Source: Streptomyces humi (GTDB lineage: Bacteria > Actinomycetota > Actinomycetes > Streptomycetales > Streptomycetaceae). From it: a DNA stretch of 64,000 bases. This document shows positions 19,904 through 28,806 of this stretch, piece by piece. Both the position numbers and the translations under genes were made by a program. The stretch's first letter is position 1; each line of letters starts with the position of its first letter. The notes under the pieces were generated by a model that was not told the origin of the DNA, did no database searches, and saw only the letters and a program-made list of their open reading frames with translations. The DNA is taken from NCBI RefSeq assembly GCF_001005085.2, contig NZ_LBMU02000037.1, positions 62,001 through 126,000 of the forward strand. The letters are read 5' to 3'.

Positions 19904-21682
19904 ATGGCGGCGCAATTCGGCAGGCGGCTGCGCAAGGGGGCGGCGACGACCGCCGCGGCCGCGTTGGCGGTGGCGGCTCTGTCCGCGTCCCAGGCTCCGG
20001 GTGTCACCAACGGCGACCCCGGCAGACAGGCCAACGCCGGCGCCAGCACCGCCGCTTCCGAGGAGGCCGGCGCCACCGGCAACTCGCCGTACTACACGGA
20101 CCTGCCGCCGCTCAACAGCCCGAACCCCAGCGCGAGCCCCACCGCCTCCTCGTCGAGCATCGGCACCGCCGTCTCCCGGGGCGCGGCCGAGGCCGGCATA
20201 CCGGCCACGGTCCTGGACGCCTACAAGAAGGCCGAGGCGGAACTGCGCGACTCCAAGCCCGGCTGCAACCTGCCCTGGCAACTGCTCGCCGCCATCGGCA
20301 AGGTCGAGTCCGGCCAGGCCCGCGGCGGTGACGTGGACGCCGAGGGCAACACCCTGCACCGGATCCTCGGCCCGGAACTCGACGGCAACGGCTTCGCGCT
20401 CATCCAGGACACCGACGGCGGCAAGTACGACGGCAACAGCCGCTACGACCAGGCCGTCGGCCCGATGCAGTTCATCCCGTCGACCTGGGCGTGGGCGGGC
20501 CGCGACGGCAACGGCGACGGCGTCAAGGACCCGAACAACGTCTACGACGCGGCGCTGGCCGCCGGCCACTACCTGTGCCGCAACGGCTGGGACCTGTCCG
20601 TCCAGGCCGACATGAACAGCGCGATCCTCAGCTACAACAACTCGCAGGACTACCTCGACCTGGTCCTGTCCTGGTACGAGTTCTACCGCAAGGGCACCCA
20701 CTCGGTGCCCGACGGCACCGGCACCGTGCCCTCCCACCGCAGCGACGACGGCAGCGGCTCCGGCTCCGGCGGCTCCTCCGACGGCTCGGGCGGCTCGACT
20801 TCCCCGTCGCCGAGCACACCGAGCACCCCGGGCACGGCCACGCCGAAGCCCGAGGGGCCGACGCCGGGCACCCCGAGCACCTCCCCGACCGTGCCGCCCA
20901 CGGCCACCGACACCGTGGACCACCTCGCGGACGCGGGCACCGCCAAGCTCACGGCCATGGCGGGCGACGCGTTCACCAAGAGGATCAGCACGCGCGCGGA
21001 GACGAAGGCCGACCGGATCGTCGCCAAGGTGCGCGTCCGCTTCACCATCGTCGGGGACACGGACACCACCTTCACGGGCGGCGAGAGCACGGCCACGGTC
21101 GTCACCGACAGCAGGGGTGTCGCCGTCGCGCCCGCGCTCCAGGCCGGCGAGAAGACCGGCGACTTCACGGTCCGCGCCAGTGTGGTGGGTCGTACGGTCA
21201 AGGGCGTCGACTACGCCGCGACCGTCACCGCGCGTGCCGCCGACGCCCTGGCCCGCACCGCCGACACCGCGCTGACCTGCACCCCGGGCGGCGAGTTCGC
21301 CGACCAGGTCCAGGTGAAGGCCACCTACCAGGGCGCCGTCGCCGGCAAGGTCGCCGCCACCGCCACGCTGATCAAGTCCGCGGACGACCCGAGCACCAAC
21401 GACAAGGGTCCGTACTTCAAGGACGCCGACGGCAAGGCCGTACGCACCCTCACGGACCTCCAGACGGACGCGGACGGTCTGCTCACGCTGCCCAAGCTGT
21501 ACGCGGACGACACCACCGGCACGTTCCTGCTGCGCGTCACCACCACCGGCGGTGCGGCGCTCACCGTCGAACTGACGGTGGCCGCGGCGGACGCCTCGCC
21601 CAGCCCGTCGCCGACCGCCTCCGCTTCGGCGAGTGAGTCCGCCTCCCCGTCGGCGAGCCCGTCCGCCTCCGCCACGTCCTGA
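19904..21682 (+). CDS. Secreted lytic transglycosylase
   Basis: Predicted exported murein hydrolase of 592 residues. Residues 1-40 are a basic then Ala-rich signal peptide. An SLT-type lysozyme fold follows at about 115-235, with catalytic Glu in IGKVESGQA (E135), then AVGPMQFIPSTWAWAGRDGNGDG, VYDAALAAGHYLC and AILSYNNSQDYLDLVLSWYEFY, the MltB-like set. After a Gly/Ser/Thr/Pro linker (about 265-335) come about 200 residues with Ig-like beta-rich sequence (FTIVGDTDTTFTGGESTATVVTDSRG), possibly a cell-wall or polymer-binding domain, and a Ser/Pro/Ala tail. A strong terminator follows, so it is likely monocistronic. Confidence 0.9.
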   Translation: MAAQFGRRLRKGAATTAAAALAVAALSASQAPGVTNGDPGRQANAGASTAASEEAGATGNSPYYTDLPPLNSPNPSASPTASSSSIGTAVSRGAAEAGIPATVLDAYKKAEAELRDSKPGCNLPWQLLAAIGKVESGQARGGDVDAEGNTLHRILGPELDGNGFALIQDTDGGKYDGNSRYDQAVGPMQFIPSTWAWAGRDGNGDGVKDPNNVYDAALAAGHYLCRNGWDLSVQADMNSAILSYNNSQDYLDLVLSWYEFYRKGTHSVPDGTGTVPSHRSDDGSGSGSGGSSDGSGGSTSPSPSTPSTPGTATPKPEGPTPGTPSTSPTVPPTATDTVDHLADAGTAKLTAMAGDAFTKRISTRAETKADRIVAKVRVRFTIVGDTDTTFTGGESTATVVTDSRGVAVAPALQAGEKTGDFTVRASVVGRTVKGVDYAATVTARAADALARTADTALTCTPGGEFADQVQVKATYQGAVAGKVAATATLIKSADDPSTNDKGPYFKDADGKAVRTLTDLQTDADGLLTLPKLYADDTTGTFLLRVTTTGGAALTVELTVAAADASPSPSPTASASASESASPSASPSASATS

Positions 21683-21707
21683 CCCGCCGGCCCGGCCCAC
21701 TGGCCAC

Positions 21708-21743
21708 GAGGGCGCCCTCCCGCCGACGAGGGAGGGCGCCCTC
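21708..21743 (+). terminator. Strong terminator-like hairpin after the transglycosylase gene
   Basis: GAGGGCGCCCTCC (21708-21720) pairs perfectly with GGAGGGCGCCCTC (21731-21743) across a 10-nt loop. It has 13 bp and no T tract, as is common in Streptomyces. Confidence 0.75.
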
Positions 21744-21846
21744 GCCGTCGTACGGCCGTGTGCGACGTGTTCTCATCTCACCCTCCCGTTGCTACCGTGC
21801 CCGGACCTGACGAACCATCAGGAAACCGTCCGCCGGGAGGCTCCGC

Positions 21847-21981
21847 ATGCGTGCCCTGATCGCAGCCGCGACCGGTCTCACCCTCGCGGTCGTCCTGGTG
21901 GTGACGATCAGCGCCCTGGGGTCGCCGGCCGGAGAGACGTCCCCCAAGCCGCTGCTCACGACGGTGCCGTCCCACCCGTAA
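21847..21981 (+). CDS. SPW_0924-family small membrane protein
   Basis: A 44-residue protein: one hydrophobic helix (RALIAAATGLTLAVVLVVTISAL) and a short Pro/Ser/Thr tail ending SPKPLLTTVPSHP. It matches my memory of the tiny conserved Streptomyces SPW_0924 family. It has a good GGGAGG ribosome-binding site 8 nt before the ATG, and lies 21 bp upstream of the DUF3068 gene, so the two are probably one operon. It is too short for most gene finders. Function is unknown. The tail orientation (periplasmic or cytoplasmic) cannot be told. Confidence 0.75.
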   Translation: MRALIAAATGLTLAVVLVVTISALGSPAGETSPKPLLTTVPSHP

Positions 21982-22002
21982 CCGCCGCCCCGGGAGGCCG
22001 AG

Positions 22003-22995
22003 ATGCGCCGCACGGCCAGTCTGGTCCTGCTCGCCTGCGCCGTGTTCTTCGCGGCGCTGTCCCCGCTGCTGCGCTGGTACGCCTTCCCGCGCCTGGCCAA
22101 GATCCCGGCGAACCAGTACCAGGACATGGTCCTGGTGGCGAAGAACGCCACGCTCCTCGACTACGGCACCATGAAGGCGAAGAAGGTCCCCCAGGTCACC
22201 ATCGTGCAGACCCTCAAGGGCGACGTGGCGGCCGCGAAGCGGATCGAGGAGACGGCGGGGCGGGACGTCGTCGTCTGGGACGGGCTGTCCTACGTCCAGG
22301 GGCCCGACGGCAAGATGGTCTCCGAGATCCCCGAGCGCTACATCTTCGACGCCCACAGCCAGGAACCCGTCCACGCCACCGGCGAGATGGTCGACGGCGA
22401 CCCGGTGAAAAGGGACGGCATCGAGTTCAAGTGGCCCTTCCTGACCGAGAAACGGGACTACGAGTACTTCGACGCGCAGACCCGCACCACCAACCCCATC
22501 CATTACAAGGGGACGCGGACCTTCCGGGGCGTCGAGGTCTACTACTTCGAGCAGACCATCCCGTGGACCAAGGTCCCGATGCCCAAGAAGATGCCCGTGC
22601 AGGGCATCACGCCCGAGTCGGTCGCCAAGACCGGCACCACCCGCTGGTACACCACGGTCCGCAGGTTCTGGGTCGAGCCCGTCACCGGAGCGCCCGTCTA
22701 CGGCGAGGAGACCCACCAGGAGGAACTGCGCGGCGGCACCCTGCTGGGCGGCCGCGCCAAGGTGACCGCCTTCGCCGGTGACGTGAAGATGCGCGAGGAC
22801 TACATCGAGCACACCATCGCCCTGGTCAAGCACAACCGCACCCTGGTCCTCCTGATGACCTCGTACCTGCCCTGGGGCTTCCTCTCCCTCGGCATCGCGC
22901 TGCTCGCGCTCGCCCTGTGGCTGGAGGCGCTCGGCCGCCGTCCGGCCGACCCGCAGCCCGTGGCGGCCTCGGCACCGGAACCGGTCAGCGCCTGA
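22003..22995 (+). CDS. DUF3068 domain-containing membrane protein
   Basis: A 330-residue protein with an N-terminal membrane anchor (TASLVLLACAVFFAALSPLL), a large external domain and a second membrane helix near the C-terminus (LVLLMTSYLPWGFLSLGIALLALALWL), the DUF3068 layout. Recognisable family segments are RWYAFPRLAKIP, RYIFDAHSQEPVH, RTTNPIHYKGTRTFRGVEVYYFEQTIPW and WVEPVTGAPVYGEE. DUF3068 proteins of actinobacteria are cell-envelope proteins, some annotated as porin-related (PorA-like), but the role is not established. It is probably co-transcribed with the 44-residue gene upstream. Its end overlaps the converging hrpB gene by 11 bp. Confidence 0.88.
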   Translation: MRRTASLVLLACAVFFAALSPLLRWYAFPRLAKIPANQYQDMVLVAKNATLLDYGTMKAKKVPQVTIVQTLKGDVAAAKRIEETAGRDVVVWDGLSYVQGPDGKMVSEIPERYIFDAHSQEPVHATGEMVDGDPVKRDGIEFKWPFLTEKRDYEYFDAQTRTTNPIHYKGTRTFRGVEVYYFEQTIPWTKVPMPKKMPVQGITPESVAKTGTTRWYTTVRRFWVEPVTGAPVYGEETHQEELRGGTLLGGRAKVTAFAGDVKMREDYIEHTIALVKHNRTLVLLMTSYLPWGFLSLGIALLALALWLEALGRRPADPQPVAASAPEPVSA

Positions 22996-25726
22996 GCCGT
23001 GCGTTGGTGTGCCGGGTGGGCTCCGCGGTGGCGGGGTCCTCGGGCCACGGGTGCTTCGGATAGCGCCCCCGCAGCTCGGCCCGCACGCCCCTGTAGCCGT
23101 CCCGCCAGAACGAGGCGAGGTCGGCGGTGACCGCGGCGGGCCGCCCGGCCGGCGACAGCAGATGCACCAGCACCGGGACCCCCGCCACGGCGGGCGACTC
23201 CTGCAACCCGAACATCTCCTGCAACTTCACGGCGAGCACCGGCTGACCGGGGTTCCCGTAGTCGACCCGGATCCGCGATCCACTGGGCACGGCGATCCGC
23301 TCCGGCGCCAGCTCGTCCAGCCGCCCCGCCTCCCCGCTCGCCCACGGCAGCAGCCGTCGCAGCGCCTCCCCGGCGTCGATCCGTCCGAGATCGGCCCGCC
23401 GCCGGGCCCGGCTCAGTTCCGGCTCCAGCCACTCGTCCACGCGCGCGTGCAGCGCGTCGTCGCCGACGTCGGGCCACGGATCCCCGAGGCGCAGCCGGAG
23501 AAAGGCCAGCCGCTGCCGCAGCGCGACGGCGTCGGGCGTCCACCGCAGCAGACCGAGACCCTCCTGCCGCAGCCCTTCGAGCAACGCACCGTGTACGAGC
23601 ACGGGGTCGGCGTCCCGCAGCGGCCGTACCGCGAGTTCGACGGCCCCGAGCCGTTCCACGCGCCGCGCGACGACGTCCCCCTCGGCCCAGCGCACCTCGT
23701 CCCGCACGTCCAGCAGGGTCCCGGCCGCCGCCCGCGCGGTCTCCTCGTCCACCGCCGCCGCGAGCTGCACGCGCGCGTGCCCCTTCCCGAGCGGCCGGTC
23801 GGCGACGGCGACGGCGAGCCACGACGCGGACCGCAGCGGCGAACCCTCACGGAGCTCGGCACGGGTGCCGGAGACCATCAGGTGAGAACCGCCGTCGACC
23901 CGGGCGATCCGCTCGGGGAAGGCGAGGGCGGTGACGAGCCCGGCCGCCTGATCGTCAGGGATGCTGCCGGTGCCGGTGCCGGTGCCGGTGCCGGTGCCGG
24001 TGCCGGTGCCGGTGCTTCCGGTGTTGCTGCCCCTGTTGTTGCCGCTGCCCCCGCTCGTGCCGGCTTTGGTGCTGGTGCTGGTGCTGGTGCTGGTGCTGGT
24101 GCTGGTTCCGGTGCCTCTGCTGCCGGTGCCCCTGCCGGTGTCGGCTTCGGTGCTGGTGCTGGTGCTGGTGCTGGTGCTGGTGCGCGTGCCGGATGCGGGC
24201 GCGTCCTCGGGCGGTCGCGCGACCCCGGTCAGGACGGCCCGCAGCCGCCGAACCTCCGCACGCCACCTGGTGGCATAGGCGTCGGCCGCGCGCCGCGCGC
24301 TCCGCAGGGCGGCCCCCAGATCGTCCCCGTACTCCCGGGGAACCTCCTCACTCAGCAGCGCGACCACTTCCGCGGCCCGCTCCGCCCCCACCACCCCGGC
24401 TCCGTCCACGAGCGCCCGCCCCAGCCGGGGGTGCAGCCCCAGCCGCGCCAGCCGCACGCCCCGGTCGGTGGCCCGGCCCGCGGAGTCCACCGCCCCGACC
24501 GCCGTCAGCAGACCCCGCGCCGCCGCCATCGCCCCGCCGGGCGGCGGGTCCAGCAACGCCAGTCCGGCGGCCTCGGGATCGCCCCAGCAGGCCGCCTGAA
24601 GGGCGAACGCGGTCAGGTCGGCCACCTTTATCTCGGGGGCCGGAAAGGCCGTCAGGCGCGCGTCCTCGGCCTCGGTCCAGCAGCGGTAGACCGCCCCCGG
24701 CGCCTCCCGCCCGGCCCGCCCCGCCCGCTGCCGCCCGGCCGCACGCGACGCCCGCACCGTCGTCAGGGCGCTCAGCCCGCGCGCGTGGTCGACCCGCGGC
24801 TCGCGCGCGAGCCCCGAATCGACGACCACCCGTACCCCGGGCACGGTGAGCGAGGACTCGGCGACCGCCGTGGCCAGCACCACCCGGCGCCGGTCGCCGG
24901 GCGCCAGCACCGCGTCCTGGACGGCGGCCGGCGCCCGGCCGTGCACCTGGAGCACCTCGACGTCCCCCGGACTCCCCAGCTGGCCGGCCACGCGCGCGAT
25001 CTCGCCCACGCCCGGCAGGAAGCACAGCACGTCCCCGTCCCGCTCGGCCAGCGCCCGCCGCACCAGCGACGCCACGTGCGCCAGCAGCGCCGGGTCCACC
25101 CGCATCCCGTGCGGCGGCCGTACCGGACGGGCCGGCGGCGCCCACACCACCTCCACCGGGTACGAGACACCGTCCGCCTCGACCACCGGTGCGCCGCCCA
25201 GCAGCCGGGACCAGCCCTGCGCGTCCGTCGTCGCCGACGCGGCCACCAGGCGCAGCTCCGGCCGCAGCGTCTCCCGCACGTCCCAGAGGAAGGCCGCCAC
25301 CGTGTCGGCGTCCAGATGCCGCTCGTGACACTCGTCGAGGATCACGACGTCCACGCCCGACAGTTCCTGGTCGCGTTGCAGCCGCTGCAACAGCACACCG
25401 GTCGTGACCACCTCCACGCGCGCGTCCCGGCCCACCACCCGCTCGCCGCGCACGGTGTAGCCGACGCTCCGCCCGACCTGCTCGCCGAGCAGCCAGGCCA
25501 TCCGGCGGGCCGCCGCGCGGGCGGCGATCCGGCGCGGCTCGGCCACCACCACCCGCCGCGCGGGTCCCTCGCCCAGCAGCCCGGCCAGCGCCAGCGGCAC
25601 CAGCGTCGTCTTGCCGGTGCCGGGCGGCGCCACCAGGACGGCGGTACCGTGCCCCGCCAGGGCGTCGTCCAGACCGGGCAGGGCCTGCCGCACGGGCAGC
25701 GCGTCCAGGGCGTCGTAACGGATCAC
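22985..25726 (-). CDS. hrpB: ATP-dependent helicase HrpB with low-complexity insert
   Basis: DEAH/RHA-type RNA helicase of about 913 residues. Walker A is APPGTGKTT (33-41), motif II is DECH (131-134), SATTDA is motif III, and GRAGREAPGAVYRCW is motif VI. The HA2 domain and the HrpB-specific C-terminus (SYLARFWRDGYR-like ASFWRDGYRGVRAELRGRYPKHPWPEDP) are present. Between about residues 508 and 590 is an insert of alternating Thr-Ser and Gly-Thr dipeptides encoded by three hexanucleotide arrays, which ordinary HrpB proteins lack. GTG 25726 is chosen because upstream sequence is non-conserved. E. coli HrpB has no clear essential role. Its relatives unwind RNA. Confidence 0.92.
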   Translation of the reverse strand: MIRYDALDALPVRQALPGLDDALAGHGTAVLVAPPGTGKTTLVPLALAGLLGEGPARRVVVAEPRRIAARAAARRMAWLLGEQVGRSVGYTVRGERVVGRDARVEVVTTGVLLQRLQRDQELSGVDVVILDECHERHLDADTVAAFLWDVRETLRPELRLVAASATTDAQGWSRLLGGAPVVEADGVSYPVEVVWAPPARPVRPPHGMRVDPALLAHVASLVRRALAERDGDVLCFLPGVGEIARVAGQLGSPGDVEVLQVHGRAPAAVQDAVLAPGDRRRVVLATAVAESSLTVPGVRVVVDSGLAREPRVDHARGLSALTTVRASRAAGRQRAGRAGREAPGAVYRCWTEAEDARLTAFPAPEIKVADLTAFALQAACWGDPEAAGLALLDPPPGGAMAAARGLLTAVGAVDSAGRATDRGVRLARLGLHPRLGRALVDGAGVVGAERAAEVVALLSEEVPREYGDDLGAALRSARRAADAYATRWRAEVRRLRAVLTGVARPPEDAPASGTRTSTSTSTSTSTEADTGRGTGSRGTGTSTSTSTSTSTSTKAGTSGGSGNNRGSNTGSTGTGTGTGTGTGTGTGSIPDDQAAGLVTALAFPERIARVDGGSHLMVSGTRAELREGSPLRSASWLAVAVADRPLGKGHARVQLAAAVDEETARAAAGTLLDVRDEVRWAEGDVVARRVERLGAVELAVRPLRDADPVLVHGALLEGLRQEGLGLLRWTPDAVALRQRLAFLRLRLGDPWPDVGDDALHARVDEWLEPELSRARRRADLGRIDAGEALRRLLPWASGEAGRLDELAPERIAVPSGSRIRVDYGNPGQPVLAVKLQEMFGLQESPAVAGVPVLVHLLSPAGRPAAVTADLASFWRDGYRGVRAELRGRYPKHPWPEDPATAEPTRHTNARLRR
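23966..24013. repeat. Hexanucleotide array (GCCGGT)8 inside hrpB
   Basis: Eight perfect copies on the plus strand. Read in the hrpB frame on the minus strand they encode a Gly-Thr run. Slippage by whole units keeps the reading frame. Confidence 0.95.
24071..24106. repeat. Hexanucleotide array (GCTGGT)6 inside hrpB
   Basis: Six perfect copies, flanked by one degenerate copy on each side (GCTTTGGT before, GCTGGTTCC after). They encode a Thr-Ser run in HrpB. Confidence 0.95.
24152..24181. repeat. Hexanucleotide array (GCTGGT)5 inside hrpB
   Basis: Five perfect copies of the same unit as the array 45 bp away, encoding a second Thr-Ser run. The duplication of the whole block (array plus GGTGCC spacer) suggests repeat expansion in steps. 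Confidence 0.95.
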
Positions 25727-25837
25727 GCCCCTAGTGTCGTACGCCCGCGCGGAACACCCTTCACCCTTCACGCGCGCGTGCGCTCACGGGCGGTGCCGGT
25801 GAGCGCACGGTTCTCGGCGGCGGTCCCGCCGACGCGG

Positions 25838-26704
25838 TCAGTCCCGCTCGCACACGAAGATCGCCGTGCCCGGGATGAGGTTGCCGCGCAGGGGGGACCA
25901 GCCGCCCCATTCGGAGGTGTTCCAGGCCGGCCACTCCGGTTCGACCAGGTCGACGAGCCGGAAGCCCGCCGAGGCGATGTCCCGGACGCGGTCGCCGAGT
26001 GTGCGGTGGTGCTCGACGTACACCGCTTGGCCCTCGTCGTCCTGCTCCACGTAGGGCGTGCGGTCGAAGTACGAGTTCGCGACCGAGAGGCCCTCGGGAC
26101 CCGGCTCGTCCGGGAACGCCCACCGGACGGGGTGGGTCACCGAGAAGACGAAACGGCCGCCGGGCCGCAGCACGCGGCGCACCTCGCGCAGCACCAGACC
26201 CGGATCGGCGACGAAGGGGAGCGCGCCGTAGGCCGAGCAGGCCAGGTCGAAGGAGCCGTCCGCGAACGGCAGCGCGCCCGCGTCCGCGCATACGAGGGGA
26301 AACGATCCGCCGATGCGCAGCGCGTGCTGGAGCTGGCGGTGCGAGAGGTCCAGGGCGACCGGCCGGGCCCCCTGGGCCGCCAGCCACCGCGCGCACTGGG
26401 CCGCGCCGGCACCGATCTCCAGGACGTCCTTGCCCTTCAGCTCCTCGGGCGGGCCGAGCAGCTCGGCCTCCACCTCGTCGAGACCCTCGGGACCCCACAC
26501 GAAACGGTCGTCCCCGAGGAACGTGCCGTGCTCGATCTGGTAGTCGTCGGCGTTGCGGTCCCACCAGCCCCGGTTGGCCCGGCTGCTCTCGGCGGCCCCG
26601 GCGGTCCGCCGGGTGGCTTCCGGTTCGAGGTCGAACGAAACGGGCTCTTGGATGATCGGCTCCCTCGTCGTACTCTTCCCTGCAACCCGTCGCCGGGGTG
26701 TCAC
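25838..26704 (-). CDS. Class I SAM-dependent methyltransferase
   Basis: A methyltransferase of about 289 residues with a Methyltransf_11/25 Rossmann core. Motif I is DVLEIGAGAAQCARWL, motif II is RPVALDLSHRQL, motif III is CADAGALPFADGSFDLACSAYGALPFVADP, and the post-motif is EVRRVLRPGGRFVFSVTHPVRW. The substrate is unknown. The start is uncertain. GTG 26704 opens the most plausible frame but lacks a ribosome-binding site, and the only SD-like sequence (AGGGAG) precedes an ATC-ATC pair, so either a non-standard start or a leaderless start further down is possible. It is divergent from rpsA. The two share a 317-bp regulatory region, and the rpsA promoter lies within it. Confidence 0.85.
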   Translation of the reverse strand: MTPRRRVAGKSTTREPIIQEPVSFDLEPEATRRTAGAAESSRANRGWWDRNADDYQIEHGTFLGDDRFVWGPEGLDEVEAELLGPPEELKGKDVLEIGAGAAQCARWLAAQGARPVALDLSHRQLQHALRIGGSFPLVCADAGALPFADGSFDLACSAYGALPFVADPGLVLREVRRVLRPGGRFVFSVTHPVRWAFPDEPGPEGLSVANSYFDRTPYVEQDDEGQAVYVEHHRTLGDRVRDIASAGFRLVDLVEPEWPAWNTSEWGGWSPLRGNLIPGTAIFVCERD

Positions 26705-26793
26705 GAAAGAGGTTTTCCAGACCTGCGTGGCCTCGTGGGACGGTTCTTGTGCCGGGTATGCGGCGATCCGCCCCGGGTGTGCGCCTTCGCGCA

Positions 26794-26822
26794 TTGACCC
26801 TGTCCGGCTGCCCCCGTATGCT
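26794..26822 (+). promoter_or_regulatory. HrdB-type promoter of rpsA
   Basis: TTGACC (26794-26799), a 17-bp spacer, and TATGCT (26817-26822), a near-consensus principal-sigma promoter. Transcription would start near 26829, giving rpsA a leader of about 190 nt. Confidence 0.75.
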
Positions 26823-26902
26823 ACAAGTTGCGCTGCGGGCCTGCGCACCTCAGACGTAGCAGGCTGCGCTCGCATCTGTTGTATGCCCCCTCGGTTTTCG
26901 AG

Positions 26903-26928
26903 GCGCCACCAGCGGTTTTGTGTGGCGC
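26903..26928 (+). promoter_or_regulatory. Hairpin in the rpsA 5' leader
   Basis: GCGCCAC (26903-26909) and GTGGCGC (26922-26928) form a perfect 7-bp stem with a 12-nt loop containing GGTTTT, inside the predicted rpsA leader. It could be part of S1 autoregulation, which in other bacteria acts on the rpsA leader. That link is inference. Confidence 0.4.
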
Positions 26929-27021
26929 TTCCTTGGCTGTCCGGTCTTCATCAGAGCGAAACGGGCTCCCGGCGTAAGCAGTACCTACGACTTCAATGTC
27001 CGTACCGGAGCCCTTTCCCAC

Positions 27022-28518
27022 ATGACGAGCAGCACCGAGACCACCGCCACCACCCCGCAGGTAGCGGTCAACGACATCGGTAACGAGGAAGCCTTCCTCG
27101 CCGCGATCGACGAGACGATCAAGTACTTCAACGACGGCGACATCGTCGACGGCGTCATCGTGAAGGTCGACCGGGACGAGGTCCTGCTCGACATCGGTTA
27201 CAAGACCGAAGGTGTCATCCCGAGCCGAGAGCTCTCGATCAAGCACGACGTCGACCCCAACGAGGTCGTCGCCGTCGGTGACGAGATCGAGGCCCTTGTC
27301 CTCCAGAAGGAGGACAAGGAAGGCCGCCTGATCCTCTCGAAGAAGCGCGCCCAGTACGAGCGTGCCTGGGGCACCATCGAGAAGATCAAGGAAGAGGACG
27401 GCATCGTCACCGGTACCGTCATCGAGGTCGTCAAGGGTGGTCTCATCCTCGACATCGGCCTCCGCGGCTTCCTCCCGGCCTCCCTGGTCGAGATGCGCCG
27501 CGTCCGCGACCTCCAGCCCTACGTGGGCAAGGAGCTCGAGGCGAAGATCATCGAGCTGGACAAGAACCGCAACAACGTGGTCCTGTCCCGCCGTGCCTGG
27601 CTGGAGCAGACCCAGTCCGAGGTCCGCCAGACGTTCCTCACGACCCTCCAGAAGGGTCAGGTCCGTTCCGGTGTGGTCTCCTCGATCGTCAACTTCGGTG
27701 CCTTCGTGGACCTGGGTGGCGTCGACGGTCTGGTCCACGTCTCCGAGCTGTCCTGGAAGCACATCGACCACCCGTCCGAGGTTGTCGAGGTCGGCCAGGA
27801 GGTCACCGTCGAGGTCCTCGACGTCGACATGGACCGCGAGCGTGTCTCCCTGTCGCTGAAGGCGACCCAGGAAGACCCGTGGCAGCAGTTCGCCCGCACC
27901 CACCAGATCGGCCAGGTCGTGCCCGGCAAGGTCACGAAGCTGGTTCCGTTCGGTGCGTTCGTCCGCGTGGACGAGGGCATCGAGGGTCTGGTCCACATCT
28001 CCGAGCTGGCCGAGCGCCACGTGGAGATCCCGGAGCAGGTCGTCCAGGTCAACGACGAGATCTTCGTCAAGGTCATCGACATCGACCTCGAGCGCCGCCG
28101 CATCAGCCTCTCGCTGAAGCAGGCCAACGAGGCCTTCGGTGCCGACCCGGCCACGGTCGAGTTCGACCCGACCCTGTACGGCATGGCCGCGTCCTACGAC
28201 GACCAGGGCAACTACATCTACCCCGAGGGCTTCGACCCCGAGACCAACGACTGGCTCGAGGGCTACGAGACCCAGCGCGAGGCGTGGGAGCACCAGTACG
28301 CCGAGGCGCAGCAGCGGTTCGAGCAGCACCAGCAGCAGGTCATCAAGAGCCGCGAGGCCGACGCCGCTGCCGCCGCCGAGGGTGGCGACGCCGCGGGTGC
28401 CGCTCCGGCCGCGGGTGGCGGTTCGTACTCCTCCGAGGGTGCGGACACCTCCGGCGCGCTCGCTTCGGACGAGGCGCTCGCCGCGCTCCGCGAGAAGCTG
28501 GCCGGTGGCCAGAGCTGA
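27022..28518 (+). CDS. rpsA: 30S ribosomal protein S1
   Basis: mRNA-binding ribosomal protein that assists initiation on structured or SD-poor messages. The 498 residues carry four S1 RNA-binding domains (about 38-107, 125-190, 210-280 and 295-365), seen as DGVIVKVDRDEVLLDIGYKTEGVIP, TGTVIEVVKGGLILDIG, SGVVSSIVNFGAFVDLGGVDGLVHVSEL and PGKVTKLVPFGAFVRVDEGIEGLVHISEL. The C-terminal 130 residues are acidic, Gln-rich and then Ala/Gly-rich, typical of actinobacterial S1, which has four domains rather than the six of E. coli. Codon use is strongly optimised (few rare codons), as expected for a highly expressed gene. A long leader and a strong terminator flank it. Confidence 0.98.
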   Translation: MTSSTETTATTPQVAVNDIGNEEAFLAAIDETIKYFNDGDIVDGVIVKVDRDEVLLDIGYKTEGVIPSRELSIKHDVDPNEVVAVGDEIEALVLQKEDKEGRLILSKKRAQYERAWGTIEKIKEEDGIVTGTVIEVVKGGLILDIGLRGFLPASLVEMRRVRDLQPYVGKELEAKIIELDKNRNNVVLSRRAWLEQTQSEVRQTFLTTLQKGQVRSGVVSSIVNFGAFVDLGGVDGLVHVSELSWKHIDHPSEVVEVGQEVTVEVLDVDMDRERVSLSLKATQEDPWQQFARTHQIGQVVPGKVTKLVPFGAFVRVDEGIEGLVHISELAERHVEIPEQVVQVNDEIFVKVIDIDLERRRISLSLKQANEAFGADPATVEFDPTLYGMAASYDDQGNYIYPEGFDPETNDWLEGYETQREAWEHQYAEAQQRFEQHQQQVIKSREADAAAAAEGGDAAGAAPAAGGGSYSSEGADTSGALASDEALAALREKLAGGQS

Positions 28519-28563
28519 GGCCCAGCCACTGTGGCGCCTAGCCACTGAGGCCTAGCCGCTTCA

Positions 28564-28599
28564 CCGAGGGCCCGCACCTTCCGAGGTGCGGGCCCTCGG
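28564..28599 (+). terminator. Terminator hairpin after rpsA
   Basis: CCGAGGGCCCGCACC (28564-28578) pairs perfectly with GGTGCGGGCCCTCGG (28585-28599) around a 6-nt loop, a 15-bp stem. Confidence 0.85.
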
Positions 28600-28646
28600 C
28601 ATGTTCCGAGGTGCCGGCCTTCGCATGTTCCGAGCTGCCGGCCTCC
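28599..28646. repeat. Two tandem copies of a 24-bp repeat after rpsA
   Basis: Copies at 28599-28622 and 28623-28646, each starting GCATGTTCCGAG and containing TGCCGGCCT. A diverged third start (GTGTGTTCCG) follows. It lies between the rpsA terminator and the PAC2 gene. Confidence 0.7.
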
Positions 28647-28806
28647 GTGTGTTCCGGTACCGCGCGCCCACCGGGAACTTCCCGGCGCCCCTCGGGAGTT
28701 GCCATGCCGCGGCCCGGCACGAAAAGGCGGTGAGAGGACGGCGGACCAGGAATGCCCACGTCGTGCGACGCGTTGTCACGTACGAACACGAGGAGGAGCG
28801 GTCACA

